Shown here: positions 6,845-12,555 of the stretch, one piece after another
How positions within the stretch are numbered: the stretch's first letter is position 1
How the letters are laid out: each line of letters opens with the position of its first letter
Assembly: GCA_013815405.1 (NCBI GenBank)
Contig: JACDGF010000020.1
Location: forward strand, 1-12,555
Length of the DNA: 12,555 bases
Direction of reading: 5' to 3'
Source of the DNA: Caulobacteraceae bacterium
GTDB taxonomy: Bacteria > Pseudomonadota > Alphaproteobacteria > Caulobacterales > Caulobacteraceae
The notes under the pieces: model-generated
Told to the model about the DNA's origin: nothing
What the model saw: only the letters and a program-made list of their open reading frames with translations
The model's database searches: none
Position numbers and translations under genes: made by a program

Positions 6845-6853
6845 GGGGAGAGG
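6845..6853 (+). promoter_or_regulatory. Strong ribosome binding site selecting the P450 ATG
   Basis: GGGGAGAGG lies 6 nt before ATG 6860. It argues against the earlier in-frame start at 6803, whose extra residues (VKATMRVQVRKG) look untranslated. Confidence 0.7.
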
Positions 6854-6859
6854 CCCGCG

Positions 6860-8200
6860 ATGCGCCTGATCAGCGAGACGGTGGAGATCGGCGGCCCGAA
6901 AGGGCCGGCACGGCCCAGGCGTTACCCCGCGTCTCCGGTCGACCTAGCCGACCCGACGCGGTTTACGCGCGGCCCACCGCACGCCGACTTCGCCTGGCTT
7001 CGCGCCCACGCGCCGGTGGCCTGGAACGAGGAGCCGGGCGAGCGGCGCGGTTTCTGGTCGGTCACGCGCTACGAGGACGTGATGAGGGTGAACGGCGATC
7101 CGGCGACCTTCTCGTCGCAGAAGGGCGGCATACTGATGGCCCATATCCGTTCGGAAGATCGGCTCTCGCGCGCCTCCCTGGACGCGATGATCAACATGGA
7201 CGCCCCCGCGCACCTGCAGCTTCGCCGCGAACACATGCCCTATTTCACCCCCGCCTATCTGCGCGGCCTGACCGACCGGATCGAGGCCGAGGTCGCACGC
7301 CTGGTGGGCGCCATGGCCCCGCTCGGCCGATGCGACCTCGTGCCGAGCCTGTCGGCCCAGCTTCCGCTCTTCACCCTGTGCGAGATCCTAGGCGTGCCGG
7401 CGGAGGACCGGGCGAAGTTCCTCACCTGGATGCATTTTCTGGAACTGGCCAATTCCTTCGTCGCCGAACGCAGCGGCGAGGCCGGGGCCGTGGAGCAGGC
7501 CATCGCCGACCTGCCGCCCGAGGCCAGGGCCTTCATCGAGGCCTTCCAGGCCGCCATCGACGAAATGTTCGAATACGGCCGCCACATGCTGCGCAAGCGG
7601 CGCGAAGACCCGCAAAACGACCTGATGTCGGCCATCGCCCGGGCCCAGCTCGACGGCGAGTTCCTGGCCGACGAATACCTGGACGGCTCCTGGCTGCTGA
7701 TCGTCTTCGCCGGCAACGACACCACCCGCAACACGATCAGCGGGACCATGGGCCTCCTGACCGACTTTCCGGACCAAAAGGCCAAACTGCTCGCCCGCCC
7801 CGAGCTTCTGACCGGGGCCGTCAATGAATTCATCCGCATGATCAGCCCGGTCATCTACATGCGCCGCACCGCCACCTGCGACGTCGAGATCGCCGGCCAG
7901 GACATCGCCGAAGGGGAAAAGGTGATCATGTACTACGGCTCGGCCAATCGCGACGAAGCGCTGTTCGCCGACCCCGACCGGCTGGATGTCGAGCGGCCCA
8001 ACGCCGACAAGCACGTCGCCTTCGGTTACGGCCCCCACACCTGCATCGGCAAGCGCGTCGCCCAGATCCAGCTCGAAGCGGTCTATCGCCAGCTCCTGGC
8101 GCGGCTGCCCGACATCCGTCAAGCCGGGCCCATGGAGGTCCAGCCCAACAATTTCGTCTACGCCATCAAGAGCCTGCCGGTGGAATTCACCGCCGCCTGA
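6860..8200 (+). CDS. Cytochrome P450 monooxygenase
   Basis: 446 aa, soluble bacterial class with no membrane anchor. It inserts one oxygen atom into an organic substrate using electrons from a ferredoxin and reductase, neither of which is in the window. Hallmarks are intact: the C-helix substrate-side pattern MDAPAHLQLRR, the I-helix oxygen-activation motif AGNDTT (284-289), the K-helix ExxR (E323-R326 in NEFIRM), the meander ANRDEALFADPDRLDVERP, and the haem loop FGYGPHTCIG with axial Cys395. The style (FSSQKGGILM, INMDAPAHLQ, NNFVYAIKSLPVEF near the end) resembles proteobacterial P450s acting on terpenoids, steroids or long aliphatic chains (CYP124/125/111-like), but the CYP family and substrate are not decided here. 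The stop at 8198-8200 touches an ATG at 8200; the next gene more likely begins at 8281. Confidence 0.95.
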   Translation: MRLISETVEIGGPKGPARPRRYPASPVDLADPTRFTRGPPHADFAWLRAHAPVAWNEEPGERRGFWSVTRYEDVMRVNGDPATFSSQKGGILMAHIRSEDRLSRASLDAMINMDAPAHLQLRREHMPYFTPAYLRGLTDRIEAEVARLVGAMAPLGRCDLVPSLSAQLPLFTLCEILGVPAEDRAKFLTWMHFLELANSFVAERSGEAGAVEQAIADLPPEARAFIEAFQAAIDEMFEYGRHMLRKRREDPQNDLMSAIARAQLDGEFLADEYLDGSWLLIVFAGNDTTRNTISGTMGLLTDFPDQKAKLLARPELLTGAVNEFIRMISPVIYMRRTATCDVEIAGQDIAEGEKVIMYYGSANRDEALFADPDRLDVERPNADKHVAFGYGPHTCIGKRVAQIQLEAVYRQLLARLPDIRQAGPMEVQPNNFVYAIKSLPVEFTAA

Positions 8201-8214
8201 TGCCCGCCGCCGAT

Positions 8215-8233
8215 CTTCGGCTTGACACCGAAG
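8215..8233 (+). other. Stem-loop in the P450-hydrolase gap
   Basis: CTTCGG (8215-8220), loop CTTGACA and CCGAAG (8228-8233) form a perfect 6-bp stem in the 80-bp intercistronic space. There is no T tract, so it is more likely an mRNA processing or stability element than a terminator, and it may be chance. Confidence 0.3.
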
Positions 8234-8267
8234 CGCCGGAGCGGCTCGATCGGGGGAAAGCCAAGCC

Positions 8268-8272
8268 GAGGA
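8268..8272 (+). promoter_or_regulatory. Ribosome binding site selecting the hydrolase ATG at 8281
   Basis: GAGGA 8 nt before ATG 8281. It supports the 303-aa form over a 330-aa form starting at 8200, which would overlap the P450 stop by one base. Confidence 0.55.
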
Positions 8273-8280
8273 CGAATTCC

Positions 8281-9192
8281 ATGCGCAATCCCGAGATCGA
8301 CGTCATCCGCGCCATGCTGGCGCAGACCCCCGCCAACCTCTCGACGCTCGAGCTGCGGCAGCTCTACGATGGTTTGGGCGCCCAGTTCCCGACCGCAATG
8401 GACTGCGAACTGAAACCCGAAAAGGCCCGGGGGGTCGCCGCCGAATGGTCCTCTTCGCCCGGCGCCGCGAGCGACGGGGTCATCCTCTATCTGCACGGGG
8501 GCGGCTATGTGATCGGCTCGATCCCGAGCCATCGCCACCTGGCGACCGAGCTGGGCCGCGCGGCGGGCGCGCGGAGCCTCGCCCTCGACTACCGCCTGGC
8601 CCCGGAGCACCCCTTTCCCGCCGCGACCGACGACGCCCTGGCCGGCTATCGCTTCCTTCTGGAGAGCGGATTCGCGCCGGGCAAGATCGCGGTCGCCGGG
8701 GACAGCGCCGGCGGCGGGCTGACAGTGGCGACCCTGGTGGCGGCGCGCGACGCGGGACTGCCGCAGCCGGCTTGCGCCGTCTGCATCTCACCCTGGGTCG
8801 ACCTGGAGGGCCTGGGCGATTCCATGACCAGCAAGGCGGCCGAGGATCCCATGGTCCACAAGGAGGAGCTGGCGGGCATGGCGGCGGCATATCTCGGCGG
8901 CGCCTCGGCGCGCTCGCCCCTGGCGGCGCCGCTCCACGCCGATCTTCGGGGCATCGCGCCCGTGCTCATCCAGGTCGGTTCGGCCGAAACCCTGTTGGAC
9001 GACTCTGTCCGCCTGGCCTCGGCGGCGGGAGCGGCGGAGGTCGAGACGCGGCTCGAAATCTGGCCCCAGATGATCCACGTCTGGCACTTCTTCCATCCCA
9101 TGCTGGGCGAGGCGCGCCGCGCGATCGGGACGGCCGGGGCCTTCATCCGTGGCCGGATGGACGAGGCGTCCCTGGCGCGCCACGCGGCGTAG
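8281..9192 (+). CDS. Alpha/beta-hydrolase, family IV (HSL-like) esterase/lipase
   Basis: 303 aa, a usual length for bacterial hormone-sensitive-lipase-like carboxylesterases, which cleave short to medium acyl esters in the cytosol. Family marks in order are the oxyanion-hole motif HGGG (72-75, LHGGGYVIGS), DYRLAPEHPFPAA, the nucleophile elbow GDSAGG with Ser142, ISPWVDLEG, the acid residue near D240/D241 in VGSAETLLDDS, and the catalytic His266 in QMIHVWHFF. All triad members are present. There is no signal peptide. It lies 80 bp after the P450 and 32 bp before the ThDP enzyme on the same strand, so the three are probably co-transcribed and it may act on an ester or lactone made in the same pathway. 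The natural substrate is unknown. Confidence 0.92.
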   Translation: MRNPEIDVIRAMLAQTPANLSTLELRQLYDGLGAQFPTAMDCELKPEKARGVAAEWSSSPGAASDGVILYLHGGGYVIGSIPSHRHLATELGRAAGARSLALDYRLAPEHPFPAATDDALAGYRFLLESGFAPGKIAVAGDSAGGGLTVATLVAARDAGLPQPACAVCISPWVDLEGLGDSMTSKAAEDPMVHKEELAGMAAAYLGGASARSPLAAPLHADLRGIAPVLIQVGSAETLLDDSVRLASAAGAAEVETRLEIWPQMIHVWHFFHPMLGEARRAIGTAGAFIRGRMDEASLARHAA

Positions 9193-9224
9193 CGGCGCCC
9201 GGGCCGGCGGGACTCGAGCTTGGA

Positions 9225-10877
9225 ATGGCGGTGATGACCGGCGCGCAGATGCTCGTGCGCGTGCTTCTCGCGCACGGTGTCACCCATGTGTTCTGCGTCC
9301 CCGGGGAGAGCTATCTGGCGGTGCTGGACGCCCTGGCCGACGTCAAGGACGAGATCACGGTCATCAGCTGCCGCCACGAGGCGGGGGCGGCGAACATGGC
9401 CGTCGCCCACGGCAAGCTCACCGGCCGGCCCGGAATCTGCATGGTCACCCGCGGCCCCGGCGCGACCCACGCCAGCGTCGGAGTGCATACCGCGCGCCAG
9501 GACTCCGTCCCGATGATCCTGTTCGTGGGCCAGGTGGCGCGGGGCCAGAAGGGCCGGGAGGCGTTCCAGGAAGTCGACTACGCGGCCGCCTTCGGCCCCC
9601 TGGCCAAATGGGCGGTGGAGATCGACGCGGCCGGGCGCGTGGCCGAACTCGTCGGACGCGCCTTTTCCACGGCCGTCCAGGGCCGGGCCGGCCCCGTGGT
9701 GATCGCCCTGCCCGAGGACATGCTGCGCGAAGAGGCCCCCGCCGCGCCGATCGCTCCCTCGGCGCGGGCGGTCGCCGCTCCGAGCCCGCCCTTCGTCGCA
9801 GCCTTGGCCGGACGATTGCGCGCCGCCGAACGCCCCTTGATGATCCTGGGCGGAACCGGCTGGACGGCGACCGCCCTGGAAGCCCTGGCGGCGTGGGCGG
9901 CCGAGGCGGGCTTGCCGATCGCCCTGTCATTCCGGCGCAAGGATCTGCTGGACAACGACCATCCCTGCTACGCCGGGGATCTGGGGCTGGGTCCCAACCC
10001 CAGACTGATCGAGCGGGTCCGCGCCTGCGACCTCGTCATCGCCCTGGGCGCCCGCCTGGGCGAAAACCCGACCCAGGGCTACGGCCTGTTCACGCCCGAC
10101 AGGACCGCCGAGGCGCTCGTCCACATCCATTCCGGGGCCCAGGAGTTGGGCCGGGTCTGGCCCGCCAGCCTCGCCGCCGTCGCCGACGTCTCAGAGACGG
10201 CTACCGCGCTTTGCTCCATTCCCCTGCCCAAAGCGCGATGGGAGGACTGGCGGGCGGCGGCGCGGCGCGAGGCGATCGCCTTTGGCGAGCCCGTATCCGT
10301 CGAGGGCCGGGTCAATCTGTCGGAGGTGTTCGACCATCTGAACAGCGCCCTGCCCCCCGACGCGATCGTCTGCAACGGAGCGGGAAATTATGCGGCGTGG
10401 CTGCACCGCTTCTACCGCCACCGGCGGTTTGGAACGCAACTCGCCCCGACAAGCGGAGCGATGGGCTTCGGCGTCCCCGCCGCGATCGCCGCCAAGATCA
10501 CGGCCCCCGGCCGCGAGGTCGTCGCGGTCGCAGGCGACGGCTGCTTCCTGATGTCCGGCCAGGAACTGGCGACGGCCGTGCAATACCAAGCCGGGGTGAT
10601 CTTCCTGGTCGTCGACAACGGCTCCTACGGCACCATCCGCATGCATCAGGAACGCGACTATCCCGGCCGGGTGATGGCCACGGACCTGATCAACCCCGAT
10701 TTCGTCGCCTACGCCCGCGCCTTCGGCGCCTGGGCGACGCGGGTTGAGGACACGGGCCAGTTTCCAGCCGCCCTGCGCGATGCGCGGGTGGCGGGCGGTC
10801 CGGCGCTCATCCACCTGAAGACCGACATCCAGGACATCGCGCCGGGGCGTACTCTGCGCTCCCTGGCCGGGGCCTGA
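9225..10877 (+). CDS. Thiamine-diphosphate enzyme, acetolactate synthase-like superfamily
   Basis: 550 aa with the usual three domains: Pyr domain (about 4-170), central domain (about 190-330) and PP domain (about 350-540). The cofactor-activating Glu is E52 in SCRHEAGAANMA. The Mg/ThDP motif starts at GDG (437-439) and closes with N465 in VVDNGSYG, and VTRGPGATHASVGVHTA is typical. The family includes acetolactate synthase, glyoxylate carboligase, benzaldehyde lyase, and oxalyl-CoA and other 2-keto acid decarboxylases; it decarboxylates or ligates 2-oxo acids and aldehydes. No acetolactate synthase regulatory subunit gene is adjacent, so a catabolic or specialised role is more likely than branched-chain amino acid synthesis. 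The start is ambiguous between ATG 9225 and ATG 9234; GGA at 9222-9224 gives the latter a 9-nt spacer. It ends 10 bp before the convergent glycosyltransferase stop. Confidence 0.92.
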   Translation: MAVMTGAQMLVRVLLAHGVTHVFCVPGESYLAVLDALADVKDEITVISCRHEAGAANMAVAHGKLTGRPGICMVTRGPGATHASVGVHTARQDSVPMILFVGQVARGQKGREAFQEVDYAAAFGPLAKWAVEIDAAGRVAELVGRAFSTAVQGRAGPVVIALPEDMLREEAPAAPIAPSARAVAAPSPPFVAALAGRLRAAERPLMILGGTGWTATALEALAAWAAEAGLPIALSFRRKDLLDNDHPCYAGDLGLGPNPRLIERVRACDLVIALGARLGENPTQGYGLFTPDRTAEALVHIHSGAQELGRVWPASLAAVADVSETATALCSIPLPKARWEDWRAAARREAIAFGEPVSVEGRVNLSEVFDHLNSALPPDAIVCNGAGNYAAWLHRFYRHRRFGTQLAPTSGAMGFGVPAAIAAKITAPGREVVAVAGDGCFLMSGQELATAVQYQAGVIFLVVDNGSYGTIRMHQERDYPGRVMATDLINPDFVAYARAFGAWATRVEDTGQFPAALRDARVAGGPALIHLKTDIQDIAPGRTLRSLAGA

Positions 10878-10887
10878 CCCCTCGAAG

Positions 10888-12138
10888 TCAAGCGCGGGCG
10901 ACGGGGGCGGTTTCGGGCCCCTGGGGCCCGGGTGCGCGCCAGGCCGTGGGCGGGGCGGCGATCGGCGAAGCGGACCTGGCCATGGCAAGGTCCACGAAGA
11001 GGTCGGTATAGGCCGCCGCGATCACCGGCAGGTCGAAGGCCGCCGAACGCGCCTTTCCTCCGGCGGACAGGCGCCCGCGGAGGTCCGGCTCGCCCAGCAA
11101 GCGGTCGAGCGCCGCGGTCAGGGCGCCGGCGTCCCCCGAGGGGACCACCCAGCCGCTTTGACCATGCACGACCTGTTCGCGCGGCCCAAAGTCGCAGTCG
11201 GTGACCAGGACCGGAACGGCGCAGGCCAGGGCTTCGGCCACGACATTACCGAACCCCTCCCATCGCGAGGCCAGGACGAACAGGCGCGCGCGTGCGAACC
11301 AGGCCCAGGGATTGGCTTGAAACCCCGGGAACCTGACCCGGTCGCCGACACCCAGGGCCGCGGCCTGCCTTTTCAAAGCGTCTTCCAGGCTGCCCTGGCC
11401 CAGAATGACGAGGTCCATCGCCGATGCCGCCCGGCTCCTGGCGAAGGCCTCGATCAGCAGGTCATAGCCCTTCTGGCGCTCCAGGCGGCCGGCGGCGACG
11501 ATGAACGGTCGCTCCGGGACTTCGACGGACGCCTCGAGGGCCGATCGCTCGATCCTGGCCACGTCGATGGGGTTGTAGATTGTTCGCAACCGGCCGGAGG
11601 ACCCGACCCGGCCTTCGAACGTCGAGGCGAGATCCCGGGCCACCGCCACCACCCCGTCGGCCGAGCGATGAACCCGCCGTGTCGCCGCGCGGATCAGGCG
11701 CCGGCCGAGAGGGTTGCCCAGGAGATTATCGATCTGGGCGTCCGAATTGTTGTCCTCACGACATAGCCAGCGCGGACGATTCTCGCCAAGACCGCGCAGC
11801 GCAAGCCAAGCGAGCAGGTTCACGCCCATGCCGAAACTCATCAGCACCTCCGGCTGGCGGGCGCGTATCATGCGGGCAATGTCGCCCGGCGCCCGGGCGA
11901 ACCCGCCCAGGGAGACCGTGCGGGGCGCCGGCGCGTCGACCCGGCCAGAATCTATTTCGGCCAGGTAGGGCCCGGTTCTACGCAGCAAGGCCAGCCGCAA
12001 ATCCACGCGCGTGGGATCGCAGCGGTTCGCCAGATTGACCGCCACCCGCTCCGCGCCGCCACCGCTCAGGGATCCCAGGAGAAGCATGACCCGCACCGGC
12101 GCGGCGGCAATGTCGGTGGAGGCCAAACCGGTCTTCAT
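10888..12138 (-). CDS. Glycosyltransferase family 4-type (GT-B fold)
   Basis: 416 aa. It transfers a sugar from a nucleotide-sugar donor, typically in exopolysaccharide, O-antigen or glycolipid assembly at the cytosolic face of the inner membrane. The N-terminal domain begins with VMLLLGSLSGGGAERVAVNL, the glycine-rich acceptor loop of this family. The C-terminal donor-binding domain starts near IVAAGRLERQKGYDLLIEAF and includes LVILGQGSLEDAL and the EX7E motif, E294 to E302 in EGFGNVVAE, followed by VPVLVTDCDFGPREQV. This GPRE form occurs in PglH/WbdM-like hexosyl or HexNAc transferases. The last 30 residues are Ala/Pro-rich and probably disordered. The upstream ribosome site is weak (GAAG). 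No other polysaccharide gene is in the window. FolC lies upstream on the same strand, separated by 53 bp that contain a hairpin. Confidence 0.92.
   Translation of the reverse strand: MKTGLASTDIAAAPVRVMLLLGSLSGGGAERVAVNLANRCDPTRVDLRLALLRRTGPYLAEIDSGRVDAPAPRTVSLGGFARAPGDIARMIRARQPEVLMSFGMGVNLLAWLALRGLGENRPRWLCREDNNSDAQIDNLLGNPLGRRLIRAATRRVHRSADGVVAVARDLASTFEGRVGSSGRLRTIYNPIDVARIERSALEASVEVPERPFIVAAGRLERQKGYDLLIEAFARSRAASAMDLVILGQGSLEDALKRQAAALGVGDRVRFPGFQANPWAWFARARLFVLASRWEGFGNVVAEALACAVPVLVTDCDFGPREQVVHGQSGWVVPSGDAGALTAALDRLLGEPDLRGRLSAGGKARSAAFDLPVIAAAYTDLFVDLAMARSASPIAAPPTAWRAPGPQGPETAPVARA
10914..10930 (+). terminator. GC hairpin just past the ThDP enzyme gene
   Basis: CGGGCCC (10914-10920), loop CTG and GGGCCCG (10924-10930) form a 7-bp all-GC stem 37 nt after the ThDP gene stop. 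It lies inside the 3' coding end of the opposing glycosyltransferase gene. No T tract follows, so terminator function is only suggested. Confidence 0.35.
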
Positions 12139-12159
12139 CGCCCGCTTCTAGCCGCGCCG

Positions 12160-12180
12160 CCGGGCCGAAAGAAGGCCCGG
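12160..12180 (-). terminator. Hairpin between folC and the glycosyltransferase gene
   Basis: CCGGGCC (12160-12166), loop GAAAGAA and GGCCCGG (12174-12180) form a perfect 7-bp stem, 12 nt after the folC stop and 22 nt before the glycosyltransferase start. Without a U tract it could act as a weak terminator or attenuator between the two genes. Confidence 0.5.
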
Positions 12181-12191
12181 GAGGCCGCGCT

Positions 12192-12555
12192 CTACGTCGG
12201 CCAGGTTTCCGGCGACATTTCGAGGATTTCGCCGATGAAGTGGAGGGAGCCGCAGACGAGCACCCGGGGCGCGCCGCCGCCGGCCGCCAGCGCCCGGTCC
12301 ACGGCGGGTTCGATTCCCTCGACCGGCTCGGCGATGAGACCCGCCGACCTGGCCGCCGCCGCCAAGCCCTCGGGGGGCGCGGCGCCGGGCGATTGAAAAC
12401 TCGTGGCGAAGACCTTCGGGGCGAGGCTGGCGAACGGTTCGAAGAATCCTTCCGCGTCCTTTCGCCCCAGCATGCCCACGATGAGCGCCAAGGGGCGTCC
12501 GTCGCGCACCGCCAGGCGCGCGCACACGCGGGCCAGGGCGTGGCCGGCGTGGGGA
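12192..12555 (-). CDS. folC: Bifunctional dihydrofolate / folylpolyglutamate synthase, C-terminal part only
   Basis: The frame is open to the right window edge, so only the last 120 residues are present, ending with TAG at 12194-12192. FolC adds glutamate to dihydropteroate and to folates using ATP, in the cytosol. Seen are PHAGHALARVCARL at the edge (the segment after the family's D-G-A-H-N-P motif), RPLALIVGMLGRKDAEGFFEPF, VFATSFQSPGAAPP, and the closing LVCGSLHFIGEILEMSP, which matches the C-terminal CGSLYLxGE block of the Mur ligase-like C domain. The GTG at 12527 is an internal valine. In many alphaproteobacteria folC follows accD; that neighbour would lie outside the window. Confidence 0.88.
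   Translation of the reverse strand, partial: PHAGHALARVCARLAVRDGRPLALIVGMLGRKDAEGFFEPFASLAPKVFATSFQSPGAAPPEGLAAAARSAGLIAEPVEGIEPAVDRALAAGGGAPRVLVCGSLHFIGEILEMSPETWPT

Larger units (their letters stand above)
6696..6859. promoter_or_regulatory. Divergent control region between CYTH-CHAD and P450 genes
   Basis: This 164-bp gap must hold promoters for both directions; bases 6770-6840 are the most AT-rich of the window. No convincing -35/-10 pair was found: TTGCGC and TATGAG near 6800-6828 are only 14 nt apart. Two inverted repeats, listed separately, lie on the CYTH-CHAD side. Confidence 0.5.

Noticed and set aside
7388..8122. A 244-codon minus-strand frame opposite the P450 gene
   Set aside because: It is antisense to strongly conserved P450 motifs and has no independent coding signal.
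8445..9224. Upstream extension of the ThDP enzyme frame
   Set aside because: It overlaps the esterase gene out of phase and has Arg/Gly/Pro shadow composition; the family start is at 9225 or 9234.

Overview
The window is very GC-rich (by eye about 70%), with strong third-position G/C bias that opens long spurious reading frames in the non-coding phases. Gene content (ChaA-type antiporter, PQQ-type sugar dehydrogenase, CHASE2 protein, CYTH-CHAD protein, P450, FolC) and a CCTC-N-CCCGC / GCGGG-type intergenic hairpin suggest an alphaproteobacterium, most likely Caulobacterales (Caulobacter/Phenylobacterium-like). The taxon is inferred from style, not from a marker gene. No tRNA, rRNA, CRISPR array, transposase or attachment site was recognised.

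Left part (1-2340). The 3' end of a PQQ-dependent sugar (sorbosone-type) dehydrogenase runs into an intergenic hairpin and faces a small 49-codon minus-strand gene. Divergent from that small gene is a Ca2+/H+ antiporter gene (chaA) with an apparent one-base insertion in a G run near 1995, which splits it between its two homologous halves.

Middle part (2337-6695, minus strand). In transcription order there are a CYTH-CHAD protein (polyphosphate/triphosphate chemistry), an unrecognised 322-aa protein with three membrane segments, a CHASE2 sensor protein whose start overlaps the stop of the 322-aa gene, and a frame-shifted remnant resembling the C-terminal half of an M48-type metallopeptidase with helical repeats. 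The CHASE2 gene seems to lose its proper C-terminus at a small inverted repeat near 3240-3256, where the M48-like frame takes over without a start codon. The remnant ends in a CTAG shared with the chaA stop.

Right part (6860-10877, plus strand). A three-gene run encodes a cytochrome P450, a family IV (HSL-like) alpha/beta-hydrolase and a thiamine-diphosphate enzyme of the acetolactate synthase superfamily. The set looks like a small oxidation / ester cleavage / C-C cleavage or ligation module with unknown substrate and no redox partner in the window. It converges on minus-strand genes for a GT4-type glycosyltransferase and, cut by the window end, the C-terminus of FolC (dihydrofolate/folylpolyglutamate synthase).

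The main points to re-examine are the frame break in chaA, the CHASE2/M48 fusion-deletion scar, the unnamed three-TM protein next to CHASE2, the 49-aa gene with an opposite-strand terminator inside it, and the P450-hydrolase-ThDP module.
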